Shown here: positions 8,087 to 17,299 of the stretch, piece after piece
How the letters are laid out: every line of letters begins with the position of its first letter
Numbering within the stretch: position 1 is the first letter of the stretch
From: Verrucomicrobiaceae bacterium UBA2429
GTDB lineage: Bacteria; Verrucomicrobiota; Verrucomicrobiia; Verrucomicrobiales; Verrucomicrobiaceae
NCBI GenBank assembly: GCA_002343505.1
Contig: DDQZ01000071.1
Coordinates: forward strand, 31,943 to 63,629
DNA length: 31,687 nt
Direction: 5' to 3'
Translations under genes and position numbers: made by a program
The notes under the pieces: model-generated
What the model saw: the letters and a program-made list of their open reading frames with translations, nothing else
What the model was told of the DNA's origin: nothing
Databases searched by the model: none

Positions 8087-11000
8087 TCACGGCGCTGCTC
8101 CGATCTCGATCCACATGAAACCCTGCTGCGTCGCGCTGGCGGAGGTGATCAGGCGGAAGGTGCGGTATTCGTAGTCAGCGCCAGGAGCGGCATCGAAGTC
8201 GCCGAGAACGGGAAGGCTAGCAGTGTCAGTTGCGGTGGTGCGTTCGACCACGGCGATGTCGGAGGCAGTGAGGCTGGTGCTGCCGTGGATGGAGTAGATG
8301 ATGCCGTCGATGGGAGCGGAAGTGAGCGGCACGCCGCTGAAGACAGCGCCTTTGCGCACGGGGACGGTGTAGGTCAGGTGGTTTTCAGCGCCGCCGTCGG
8401 GCAGCACGGTGAGGACCGTTTTGCCTTCGTCGGTGCCGGTGCCCAGTGGGTTCGTGTCGAGGGCGAAGTGCACGATGTTTGGGCGATTGTCTCGGTTTGG
8501 GTCGTCAAAGAAACCATCGTTCACGCCTTGGGTGAGTCCTTTGGCAAGTGCCCAGGTTGCGAAAAGCGAACGGATCGTCACCGTGGCGTTCGCCGGGCTG
8601 GCGCCGAGCGGGTTGGCGGCGATGTCGGCGATGTCGTTGGCGGGGGCGATGCCGAGGGTCAGGTCGCCGCTGCCGGTGACGTTGTTGAGGGTGATGATGT
8701 AGCTCGAACCGCTGCCGGTGATGATCGTAGCGTCGTGTGTGCCGGGGAAGGAAATGCTCAGGTCATCCGGCGTGAGGTTTTCGACGTTCTCATCGAATGT
8801 GAGAGTGAACTCGATCGTGCCGGGCGGGGCCGGGCTGGCGGTGACGGTGGCGATGGTGGCGCCTGGCGCGACGTTGTCTATGACCAGCGGGTCGCTGGTG
8901 ACGCTGGAGGCGAGATTGTTTCCCAGACCGTCGTGGATCGACTGGCCGCCGTCGTCGGGGTCGACGGTGATCGAGATCGAACCGTTGCCGGTGACGTTGG
9001 TCAGGGTCAGGACGAAGTTCATGTTGAACGCGTCGGCGGGGACGAGGCTGCCGAAGGTGTAATTGAGCGTCGCGTCCTTGGAGACGATCAGGTCGCTTGA
9101 GCGGTTGAAGGCCACGATAGGTTTGTCGAACGCGATGTCGAAGACGAGCGTGTCCGCATTCGTCGGACCGGGATCACGGGGCACGATGGCGGTGCAGTTT
9201 GGCGCGGCGGAACTCACGATGCACATCCGCGGGTAGCCGCCGAAGAGGCTGTAGGTGACGAATTGGTAGCCGCTCGGGATGGCGGTCACGGTGGGTTGGA
9301 ACGAGAAACTCGAAGCATCGGCGATGACGTAAACCGATTCGGTGGCACCCGCGCCGATTTCCTGCACATCGAGCTGGGAGCTTTGTCTGGAGAGGCTGCC
9401 CGTGACATCGAGCTTGTCGCATTGCGCGCCGTTGATCTCCGCGTGGAAGGTGCCGCCAATGATGCTGGCATTTCCCTGAATGGTGATGGTGCCGATGCCT
9501 GCGCCACCGGGAGAGATCGCGCCGGAGAGGGTCGAGTCGGTCGTCGCTGTCAGCGTTCCGGCGACCGTGGATCCGCTGGCAGCGGTGATGCCTCCGATGG
9601 TTCCCGCGCCATCGAGCTGGCCAGTCGATGATACCGTCACTGGTCCGGTGGTTCCGTTGATGGTGACGGGTCCGGTTTGCACGTTGATCGGTCCGCCGAG
9701 AGTGCTGGTGCCTGCGATGGTCAGCGATGCGGTGCCGTTCTTCGCGAAGCCCGCCGGTCCGGTGAGGTTGCCGGACACGGTCACGGGTGCGTTGAGATCA
9801 AACTGGCCGGCCGCGCCCAGCGAGAGATGGCTGGCGATGACGTGGCTTCCCGATCCGGTCGAACCCAGCACGCCACTGGCGATAGTGAGCGTGCTGCCGC
9901 TCACGACGAAACTTCCGCCTCCGGCAAAGTCGAGTTCCCTCACCGATTCGTCCGCCGCGAGGGTCACGGGAACCGATCCCGTCAGTCCCGCAATGCCGAG
10001 GCGGGCGAGGCCATCAGACGAAGGAATCAGTCCGAACTGCCAGTTCGCGCCATCGCTCCATACGCCGCCTGCTGCGGCAGTCCAGACGGCGTTGCTTTGC
10101 ACAAGAATGGAATCGGTGGCCGGGCTGGTTCCCATCGGAATGGCGAGCAGGTCTTTGATGTCGTTGGATGGATCAATCGACAAGGCGAGCGTGCCGATCC
10201 CGTCGAGGTTGGCGATGATGACGGAGTAGGTTTTGCCGCTGCCGGTAATCACCGGTGCGTCGTGGGAGCCCGGGAAGGTCACGATCAAGTCGCCCGGGTC
10301 GAGATTTTGCACGGCTTCCGAAAACTCGAGGGTGAACTCGGCCAAGGTGCCGAAGGACGGACTGGCCGTGACCGCAGTGATGGTGGCGGTGAGTTCGGTT
10401 TGGTTGAAGGTCACCGAGGCTGGTGCCGGATTGTTTGTGAGCGGGTTGCCAGCATCGTCCTGAATGGTGTTCGACGTGGCGATGTCGAGACTCAGGGTGC
10501 CGTCGCCGGCGACTGAGGGAATGGTGACCGTCCAGGCGGTGCCGCTGCCGGTGATCTGCGGGGTGCCGAAGGTCGCGCCAGTGGCGATGTCGGCGAAGCT
10601 CACCGCGAGATCGGCGGGGGTCAGGGTTTGGACCGGCTGGCTGAAATTGACCGAGAACCCGGCGCTGTTGCCCGTGGTCGGACTACCGGTGATGGTGTTG
10701 ATGGTTGCCGTCGGGCCGGTGTTGTCGATCGTGAGCGCCGCGCTTTGGGCGCTGGCCGCGAGATTGTTCCCGGCTCCATCAGTGATGCCCGTGCCGGTGT
10801 TGACTTGAAGCGTCATGGTGCCGTCACCCGCGACATTGCGGACATTGACGATGTAAGTGTCGCCGCTCCCGCTGATGTCGCCGTTGGATAGATTGTAGGT
10901 GACGCCTCCAGTGGTGGTCACGGTGACGTCGGCGGTGTTGTTGAATCCGACGACGGGCTTGTCGAAGACCACCTGGAAAGGAATGGAGTTCGCGCTGGTG

Positions 11001-13783
11001 GGGTTGCCGGTCTGGGGCGTGATGCTCACGACCGTCGGTGCGGCATTGCTGACGAGCGCGATGTTCCTGTTCCCGCTACTGTTGATGTAGTTGTAATTGA
11101 GCGAATAGCCGGAAGGGACATTGAGGGCCGTGAAAGTGCTGCCGTAGCCGCTGCCGGTCCAACTGGCGATGACGTAAGCAGGTTCGGTCGGCGCGGTGAG
11201 GACATTGAAGCTGAGAACCGCTCCGCTCTGGATGCTAAGGTTGCCGATGACCTGCAGCAAATCGCTCGCGGCACCGTCGAGTTCGCAGAGATAGGTGCCG
11301 CTGATGGTGGTGTTGCCGTTGACCGTGGTCGTGCCGAGTGAATTGCCCGGCGCCAGCGTGCCGGCGACCGTTAGTGTCGATGGCAGCGGGCCATGAGCTT
11401 CCAGTTTCCCGCCGCTGGCTACTGTGACCGGGCCGGTGCCGAGCGAGGAGGCGAGCACGTTGTTCACGCGCAACGTGCCTGACGCGACCGTGGTGCCGCC
11501 CGAATAGGTGTTGTTTCCGGTCAGCGTGAGGACGGCGGTGCCCGCCTGTGTCACCGATCCGCTGCCGCTGATGGTGTTCGAGAACGTCGTGTTGCCGCCG
11601 CGTTCGAAGCGCAGCGTGCCGTTGGCGATCACGGACCCTGCCACCGATCCGCCGCTGGCAAGCACGAGCGTGCCTTCCGTGATCGTGGTGGTGCCGGAGA
11701 AAGTGTGGAGTTGGTTGAAGCGCACCGTGCCAGGGCCGAGTTTCTCGAAGCCGCCGCCATGGGACATGAGGTTGTTCCAAAGGAAGCTGTGTCCGGCATT
11801 GGCGATGTTCACCCGCACGTTCTGCGCGCCGAAGGTGAAGCCCTGGGTGAATTGCGAGCTTGTGGTGACCGCGACGTTTTCGATCCCGAGAATGCCCCCG
11901 TTGAAGGCGATGCTGCCGGTGCCGAGTTCGCCAGGTGAAGAGATCATGGCGGTGCCTCCATTCAGGCTGGTGCCGCCCGAGTAGGTGTGGGTCGCGATGC
12001 CGCCGCTGGTGTTGTTGAACCGGTTCAGTCCGCTCTGGAACTCGACGCTGCCGGTGCCGGAAATCGAGTCACAGAAAAGGAATCCCGAGTTGTTGCCCTG
12101 GTCGAACCTCAGCTTCGAGCTGACCACGATGTTGTCGGGATTGAACCCGCCGCGAAGGGTGCCATCACCCCAGCTCAGGACGCCGGCTTCGACATGGACG
12201 GTCCCGTTGAAGTTTCCGAACTGCGCGTTGTTGGTGGACGCAATGAAAAGGGTGCCGGCGCCCTGTTTGCGCAGGACGGTATTCGCACCGATCCCGGCAA
12301 GCTCGCACGGGATCACGATGTTATCGTTGTTTTCCCCGAGAATCAGTTCCCCGTTGTTCACGAAGATTTCGTTGTTGGTCGAACTCACGACCAGCCTGGC
12401 GATCCGGTGGGAGGCACCGTTGATCACGACATTTCCGCCGTTGTTCAGGTTCAGGGTGCCCAGCAGCGACGGGATCTGGTTGGACGTATTGATTCTAAGC
12501 GATCCGCCATTGACCGTGATCGGACCGCTGAATGCGGGGGTTCCCGAGACGACAAGGTTGCCGCCATTGATCGTGGTCGAGCCGCCATGGTTGGTGGTTC
12601 CCGAGAGCGTGAGAGTGCCGCCCTCGACCGTCACGTTTCCACCGATGGTGACGGCCCCGGCCAAATTTGCCGATCCAGACTGCATCAGCAGGTTGCCGTT
12701 CGTGCCGCTGAGCGTGCCGGTGTAGCTGGCGCTGGAGGTGCCGTCGATTTTCAGCGTTGCATAGGCGAAGTTCAAGTTGCCGGACCCGCTCAGGCCGCCG
12801 ATCGGCACCGTTTGGCCGGCCAGGTGAAAGGTGCTCGTGTCGAGACCATTGTTGACGTTGATCACGACCTCGCTGTGGGAGACTGCGGACAAGTTGCCGA
12901 CCTTGATCGAGCCGCCGTTGATGATGGTTTTTCCGGTTTGGGTGTTGGTGTGGCCGTTGAGTGTCCATTTGGCGCTGCCGAGCTTGACGAGGTCTCCGCT
13001 CCCCGAGAGCAAGCCGCCGAAGGTAAAGTCCGTGCCGTTGTTGTCGCCGACGTTGAGCGTTTTGCCGGCGGCGAGATCGAGCAGACCTGATCCGCTGATT
13101 GCCTTGATCTTCGTTCCATCGACATAGACGAGGCGGTTGGCGGTCGTGTCCTGGAGGTTGATCGTGGCGTTCTCGAGAGCGAGCGTGTTTTGAATGTCGA
13201 TCTGGTTTTTGCCGGTGTTGATGGTGCCCGAGAAGCCGCCTTGACCATAGACGCTCATGCCGCCACCAGCCGTGTTGTCCCCGGTGATCGTGCCGCTTCC
13301 TGACAAGCCCACGCGGAGGTTCAAATTGGCCCCGGAGCTCGTCCAGGTGACGTTCGCGACGGATGGAATGATGAGCAGGTGATACAGATCGGCAGAGGCC
13401 CCGCCCGTGAGGTCGGAGGCAAGCGTGCCGTGCACCGTGACGCTGACATCCGTGCTGGCGACCTCGCCCTGATAGGCATAGATGCGCCAGTTGTCGCCGC
13501 TGTTGGTTCCGTAGAACCCGTAGGACGCTAGGGTGCGGGCGAGGCCCACGGTGCCAGCCTGATTGGTCACGAAGCACCGGGTGCCGGCCGTTGCCGAACC
13601 ATTGAAGTTGGCTCCGTAAGCCAAGCCGTCGGGAATGTTGCCATTGCTGTTCTGCCAGTTGCTCGGATCGTTCCAACTGTTGGAGCTGCCGTTGTCGCTC
13701 CACTGATAGAGCGTAGCGGCGGAAAGCGGAGCAAGAGTGACGGAAAAGACCGCCAGGATGAAAGTGATCGCGTTGTGTTTCAT
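8087..13783 (-). CDS. Giant secreted autotransporter-associated beta-strand repeat and Ig-like repeat protein
   Basis: Product of 1,898 residues. ATG 13783 is chosen because it opens a signal peptide (MKHNAITFILAVFSVTLAPLSA) and overlaps the upstream stop as ATGA; the frame runs open to 13978 but that stretch overlaps the receiver gene. Residues ~25-905 are Gly/Asn/Thr-rich beta-helix repeats of the PATR type (GSGTVR..., NNTYSGGTTV, LTLTGNN, SGTLAPGNS). Three Ig-like repeats follow (~910-1225; pattern PFQVVFDKPV ... ITGSGxxYxVxIxNVxGxGTL ... DxAGNPL). Then comes a second, shorter PATR block (~1230-1520), two more Ig-like repeats (~1525-1735) and a C-terminal region with DDPNRDNRPNIVHFALDTNP. 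No outer-membrane beta-barrel is seen, so it is not a classical autotransporter; the C-terminus resembles ends common in verrucomicrobial secreted proteins. Probable surface or adhesion role, inferred. Confidence 0.85.
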   Translation of the reverse strand: MKHNAITFILAVFSVTLAPLSAATLYQWSDNGSSNSWNDPSNWQNSNGNIPDGLAYGANFNGSATAGTRCFVTNQAGTVGLARTLASYGFYGTNSGDNWRIYAYQGEVASTDVSVTVHGTLASDLTGGASADLYHLLIIPSVANVTWTSSGANLNLRVGLSGSGTITGDNTAGGGMSVYGQGGFSGTINTGKNQIDIQNTLALENATINLQDTTANRLVYVDGTKIKAISGSGLLDLAAGKTLNVGDNNGTDFTFGGLLSGSGDLVKLGSAKWTLNGHTNTQTGKTIINGGSIKVGNLSAVSHSEVVINVNNGLDTSTFHLAGQTVPIGGLSGSGNLNFAYATLKIDGTSSASYTGTLSGTNGNLLMQSGSANLAGAVTIGGNVTVEGGTLTLSGTTNHGGSTTINGGNLVVSGTPAFSGPITVNGGSLRINTSNQIPSLLGTLNLNNGGNVVINGASHRIARLVVSSTNNEIFVNNGELILGENNDNIVIPCELAGIGANTVLRKQGAGTLFIASTNNAQFGNFNGTVHVEAGVLSWGDGTLRGGFNPDNIVVSSKLRFDQGNNSGFLFCDSISGTGSVEFQSGLNRFNNTSGGIATHTYSGGTSLNGGTAMISSPGELGTGSIAFNGGILGIENVAVTTSSQFTQGFTFGAQNVRVNIANAGHSFLWNNLMSHGGGFEKLGPGTVRFNQLHTFSGTTTITEGTLVLASGGSVAGSVIANGTLRFERGGNTTFSNTISGSGSVTQAGTAVLTLTGNNTYSGGTTVASGTLRVNNVLASSLGTGPVTVASGGKLEAHGPLPSTLTVAGTLAPGNSLGTTTVNGNTTISGTYLCELDGAASDLLQVIGNLSIQSGAVLSFNVLTAPTEPAYVIASWTGSGYGSTFTALNVPSGYSLNYNYINSSGNRNIALVSNAAPTVVSITPQTGNPTSANSIPFQVVFDKPVVGFNNTADVTVTTTGGVTYNLSNGDISGSGDTYIVNVRNVAGDGTMTLQVNTGTGITDGAGNNLAASAQSAALTIDNTGPTATINTITGSPTTGNSAGFSVNFSQPVQTLTPADLAVSFADIATGATFGTPQITGSGTAWTVTIPSVAGDGTLSLDIATSNTIQDDAGNPLTNNPAPASVTFNQTELTATITAVTASPSFGTLAEFTLEFSEAVQNLDPGDLIVTFPGSHDAPVITGSGKTYSVIIANLDGIGTLALSIDPSNDIKDLLAIPMGTSPATDSILVQSNAVWTAAAGGVWSDGANWQFGLIPSSDGLARLGIAGLTGSVPVTLAADESVRELDFAGGGSFVVSGSTLTIASGVLGSTGSGSHVIASHLSLGAAGQFDLNAPVTVSGNLTGPAGFAKNGTASLTIAGTSTLGGPINVQTGPVTINGTTGPVTVSSTGQLDGAGTIGGITAASGSTVAGTLTATTDSTLSGAISPGGAGIGTITIQGNASIIGGTFHAEINGAQCDKLDVTGSLSRQSSQLDVQEIGAGATESVYVIADASSFSFQPTVTAIPSGYQFVTYSLFGGYPRMCIVSSAAPNCTAIVPRDPGPTNADTLVFDIAFDKPIVAFNRSSDLIVSKDATLNYTFGSLVPADAFNMNFVLTLTNVTGNGSISITVDPDDGGQSIHDGLGNNLASSVTSDPLVIDNVAPGATIATVTASPAPPGTIEFTLTFDENVENLTPDDLSISFPGTHDATIITGSGSSYIITLNNVTGSGDLTLGIAPANDIADIAANPLGASPANATVTIRSLFATWALAKGLTQGVNDGFFDDPNRDNRPNIVHFALDTNPLGTGTDEGKTVLTVLPDGGAENHLTYTVPVRKGAVFSGVPLTSAPIDGIIYSIHGSTSLTASDIAVVERTTATDTASLPVLGDFDAAPGADYEYRTFRLITSASATQQGFMWIEIGAAP

Positions 13784-14193
13784 GGTTTTGCGAGATGCGA
13801 GGTTTCGTTCGGAAAGTGGCGGGCGAACTCCGCGAGGACGCCCGGCATGCGGTGCAGTTCGTCCTTGGCGAGAAAGGCGAGCGCGCCCGCTTCGGAGGCG
13901 GCTTCGCGGAAGGCCTTGGAGTCGTGCTGCGTGATGATCACGATGCGGGCTGCCGGATGGGCGCGCAGGATGGCGCAAGTCGCGCTCAACCCGTCCATGC
14001 GAGGCATCTCGATGTCCATGATCACCCAGTCCGGGCGCAGGGAATCAAACCTCTCGACCGCATCGAGGCCGTCGCTGGATTCGATCACCTGATGACCGCA
14101 CTGACGCAGCACCCGCGCAACCAGGCTGCGGATGACTTCCTGGTCGTCGGCAATGAGCACCGTGTGGTGTGGGATCGTCTGCACACGCAACAT
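13780..14193 (-). CDS. Stand-alone response-regulator receiver (REC) domain protein
   Basis: Product of 137 residues that is a single receiver domain. The acidic pair is Asp16-Asp17 (VLIADDQ), the phospho-acceptor is Asp60 (WVIMDIEMPRMDG), the switch threonine is Thr88 (IVIITQHD) and the conserved lysine is Lys110 (FLAKDEL). The remaining ~25 residues contain no DNA-binding or enzymatic output domain, so it should act by protein contact or as a phosphate relay or sink. A GAGGG ribosome-binding site lies a few bases before ATG 14193. The TGA stop shares the sequence ATGA with the start of the giant repeat protein gene, which implies translational coupling. The histidine kinase gene ends 63 nt upstream. 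Its likely phosphodonor is that kinase; this is inferred from position. Confidence 0.9.
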   Translation of the reverse strand: MLRVQTIPHHTVLIADDQEVIRSLVARVLRQCGHQVIESSDGLDAVERFDSLRPDWVIMDIEMPRMDGLSATCAILRAHPAARIVIITQHDSKAFREAASEAGALAFLAKDELHRMPGVLAEFARHFPNETSHLAKP

Positions 14194-14256
14194 CTGCCCT
14201 CAAAGTGGGGCGTGCGGTATCCTTCCCGACTGCGTATTTTTCTACGTATTTCGAAG

Positions 14257-17200
14257 TCAGGAATGCGTAGTCCCTTGCGCACCGCCCAGAGGTACGGTCA
14301 GCAGCACCCGCGTTCCCTCTCCTTGCTGGCTCGCGATGTCCAAGCGACCTCCCATCAGCGACGCGCGTTCGCGCATGCTCTGCAATCCGACCCCAGAGAC
14401 AGTGACATCGGAGCTCGGAAAACCACGACCATTGTCCTCCACAGACGCTGTGAGACATTGAGAATCTCCATGCAAGGTGATCGTGACACGATCGGCACCC
14501 GAGTGACGAAGCGCGTTGTTGAGCGCCTCCTGAAGGATGCGAAACACCCCGATCTTGTGCTCTGGCGTGAGATCGCATTTCATTTCGGGCAGATCGTACT
14601 CGACGTCGACTTCGCTGCTTTCGGCGATGCGGTCGGCCATTGCACGCACGGCCTTGGTCAAACCAAGGCGATCCAGTTCCGGTGGGCGCAGCGCCCGTGA
14701 GATCGAGCGCACTTCCGCCAGCGCCTGGCCGGCTGAATCGGCGATTTCCTTGAACTGCGCTGCAGTTGCGTCTTCCGCAGGCAAAGAACGCCCCGCCAGC
14801 GTTGCGAGGTTCTTCATCACCAGAAGATTCTGCCCCAGTCCATAATGCAGTTCGGAGGCCACGCGTTTCCGCTCGCGTTCCTCGGCTTCCAGAATGCGCC
14901 GCGCCACCTCAGCGCGACGTTCACCGGCCTGTCGGATATTTTTGATCTTCCTGCCGACGGCGTAAGCGAGCAACGCGATCACCAGCGCGATTGCAGTCAC
15001 TTGCACAACACGCTGTTCCCACCAGTGCGCCAGCACCACCAGCTCCACTTCATCTTGGTGGGCAGGCGCTCCTTTCGAATCGAGCGATTCGATTTGAAAC
15101 GTGTATCGACCCGGCGGCACACCGCTGTAGGAGATCTCCCGCGTCGAACCCGTCGGATGGAAGTCCTGCTCATATCCCGCCAACCGGCATCGCAGAGCCG
15201 GCGACGCCAAGGCTCCGCTTCCCAAGGCAAAGAAGTTCAATTCGACGCGGTCTTCCTCGGGCTGCACCGTCACGCGCTCTTTCGTTGAGCGGTCCAGCTC
15301 CCACGCGATCCGGCTTCCAGCCCGCACGGCTTCGATCTTGACCGGGGGTGCAGCGGATCGCTCGAACTCGTCGGAGAGTGTGGCTGGATCGATCATCGAA
15401 ACGCCTCGAAGTCCCGCCACCCAGATTCGTCCGTCGTGTGCACGATAAAGAGATTGGTTCCGATCGGACACGCTTCGCGAAATCAAGTCTGGCATCGAAT
15501 CCAGCTTCAGGACCGGGATTTGTCCGGTGGCATCCCCCAAACAACGCGCCGCCGCCTCTTGGGCATCCAGCCGCCACACACCGGTCTTTTCGACTGCCAG
15601 CCACAAACCACCGCGATCATCAGCCGCCAGAGCAAAGTCATCCGGTATCGTCAGCACTCCTTCCGGCAGGTCCCCCCAGCGCCCTTCGCGCCAGCACCCG
15701 AGCGTCCGACCGCTTCGCGCATACCAAACCGTGCCGTCCGAGGCACACGCGAGACGATTGACCGCTCTTCGTTGTCCCGCCGGAGCTTCCACCAAAGTCT
15801 CCCAGCCGCCCTGCTGCCATCGCATCACGCTGCCATCACTCAGACCTGCTAGCAGCTCGCCTCGTGTGTGACCGTGAGCGATGATCGCGACCTTCCTGCT
15901 TGAATCTGCGCCGTCAGGATTCACCCTCTCGAATCGACTGTCGAGAAACCGCGCCAGCCCGAAACGCTCACTGATCCAGAGCGCCCCATCACCTGTGTCC
16001 ACCAGGCCGCGAATGAACCCGGTGCGACCCAGCGCCCTGCCAGCGAACGCCGGCATCTTTTGCCAGCCGCCCTCATTCCCGCGCCAAAGGTCCGACGAGA
16101 ATCCCGACAGCCACACCTCACCATTTTCCGCCGTCTCAACCTGGTTCAGGATTTTTCCCGTCGCCGGATCGGCGACCTGCCTCACGCCTTCGCCTTGGGG
16201 CAGGCAAAACACACCGTCGTGTCCGGCAAACCACAGTGTCCCGTCACTCGCCTCCGAAATGGTGGCTATCTCGGAGTAACGAACATCTTCATCCGCCGGC
16301 CACTTGAGGATCGAACTCGGCTGGAAGCGAAACAAACCGCCGCGCCCCGCCGCATAAACGCTCCCGTCTGCCGCCAGCAGCACGGCGCTCATGTCCCTCG
16401 TCGAACGTTCTGGAAAGCATTGGACATGCCTCGCCACTTCTCCCGGCCTCAGCACCCACAAGCCGCCGCGTTGAGTGCCCATCCACATCCGTCCGGAGCG
16501 ATCACGCACCACTTGACCGATGTTCAGGGAGCGATCCACCGGCACCTCGAATGGCTCCACCACACGCCATTCTCCGTTCTCGTATTCACCCAGACCTTTG
16601 TCGCACAAAAGCCGCGCTTCTCCGTCGATGTCGCGAAAGAGGTGATACACGTTGCCGAGAGTCGGCGAAACCGGCAGCAACTCCAGTTTGCCCTCTCGCA
16701 CGGACAGCCAGCCTCCGGACTCAAAGAAGAAGGGAGCCCAGGCCACATCATCCTTCGTCAAAATGCACGCTCCAGGGTACATCGAAGGCGCGCGAACCGG
16801 CCCCGCAAGCGGATCCACCCGCCCGTTCGCATGTTCCCATAGCTTCAGTTCATCATCGTTGTGGCTGAGCCACATCACACGATCCTTCACTTTGAAAAGC
16901 GACGCTGATGCGGAGATGGATACCTCATCACGATCCGCGACCAACTGCAGCCCCTGTGCGTCTCGTTTCAAAAGATGGCCCCTGGCATCGAGCACCCAGA
17001 GTGCGCCCTCGTCATCCACCCAGAAGTCGGCCACGTTGATCTCGTGCATCTTTGAGCCAGCCACGGACAACCGCGTGAAACTCGTTCCGTTGAAACGCGC
17101 CAGTCCATTTGAACAACCCACCCAGATGTAACCATCGGGTGTTTGGGCCAGGCGTTTCACCTGATTCGAGGGCAGCCCGTCATCGATCGTCCACTGCCGC

Positions 17201-17292
17201 ATCTCGCATCCTAGTTCAAACGGAGTCACTTCTTCCGCCGACCAGGCATGGAGCGACCACACGCCCGCCAGTGCGAAGAGAATCCGTTTCAT
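14257..17292 (-). CDS. Membrane sensor histidine kinase: Reg_prop propeller, Y_Y_Y domain, HisKA_3, HATPase
   Basis: Product of 1,011 residues. ATG 17292 opens a signal peptide (MKRILFALAGVWSLHAWSA). Residues ~25-680 hold repeated two-component-regulator propeller blades (patterns like TPDGYIWVGCSNGLARF, DGTLWFAGHDGVFC, DGRIWVAGLRGVSMI). A Y_Y_Y-type Ig-like domain follows (RLAGYEQDFHPTGS ... GVPPGRYTFQIESLD). One membrane segment (~780-800, VTAIALVIALLAYAVG) precedes the HisKA_3 dimerisation helix with His816 in SELHYGLGQNLL, and a HATPase_c domain with N box EALNNALRHSGA and G boxes DNGRGF and GVGLQSM. Such kinases usually sense extracellular or periplasmic carbohydrate signals. Oddity: the residue after the phospho-His is Tyr817 (codon TAT), where the family has Asp or Glu. 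The LuxR-type regulator gene ends 7 nt upstream, so the two form an operon. Confidence 0.92.
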   Translation of the reverse strand: MKRILFALAGVWSLHAWSAEEVTPFELGCEMRQWTIDDGLPSNQVKRLAQTPDGYIWVGCSNGLARFNGTSFTRLSVAGSKMHEINVADFWVDDEGALWVLDARGHLLKRDAQGLQLVADRDEVSISASASLFKVKDRVMWLSHNDDELKLWEHANGRVDPLAGPVRAPSMYPGACILTKDDVAWAPFFFESGGWLSVREGKLELLPVSPTLGNVYHLFRDIDGEARLLCDKGLGEYENGEWRVVEPFEVPVDRSLNIGQVVRDRSGRMWMGTQRGGLWVLRPGEVARHVQCFPERSTRDMSAVLLAADGSVYAAGRGGLFRFQPSSILKWPADEDVRYSEIATISEASDGTLWFAGHDGVFCLPQGEGVRQVADPATGKILNQVETAENGEVWLSGFSSDLWRGNEGGWQKMPAFAGRALGRTGFIRGLVDTGDGALWISERFGLARFLDSRFERVNPDGADSSRKVAIIAHGHTRGELLAGLSDGSVMRWQQGGWETLVEAPAGQRRAVNRLACASDGTVWYARSGRTLGCWREGRWGDLPEGVLTIPDDFALAADDRGGLWLAVEKTGVWRLDAQEAAARCLGDATGQIPVLKLDSMPDLISRSVSDRNQSLYRAHDGRIWVAGLRGVSMIDPATLSDEFERSAAPPVKIEAVRAGSRIAWELDRSTKERVTVQPEEDRVELNFFALGSGALASPALRCRLAGYEQDFHPTGSTREISYSGVPPGRYTFQIESLDSKGAPAHQDEVELVVLAHWWEQRVVQVTAIALVIALLAYAVGRKIKNIRQAGERRAEVARRILEAEERERKRVASELHYGLGQNLLVMKNLATLAGRSLPAEDATAAQFKEIADSAGQALAEVRSISRALRPPELDRLGLTKAVRAMADRIAESSEVDVEYDLPEMKCDLTPEHKIGVFRILQEALNNALRHSGADRVTITLHGDSQCLTASVEDNGRGFPSSDVTVSGVGLQSMRERASLMGGRLDIASQQGEGTRVLLTVPLGGAQGTTHS

Positions 17293-17299
17293 CCTGCCA

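Noticed and set aside
8030..9100. Plus-strand frame of 356 codons opposite the giant repeat protein
   Set aside because: It mirrors the Gly/Asp/Val-rich repeats of the real gene and has no domain or plausible start.
13784..13978. Upstream extension of the giant protein
   Set aside because: It overlaps the receiver gene in another frame, and the ATG at 13783 opens a proper signal peptide.
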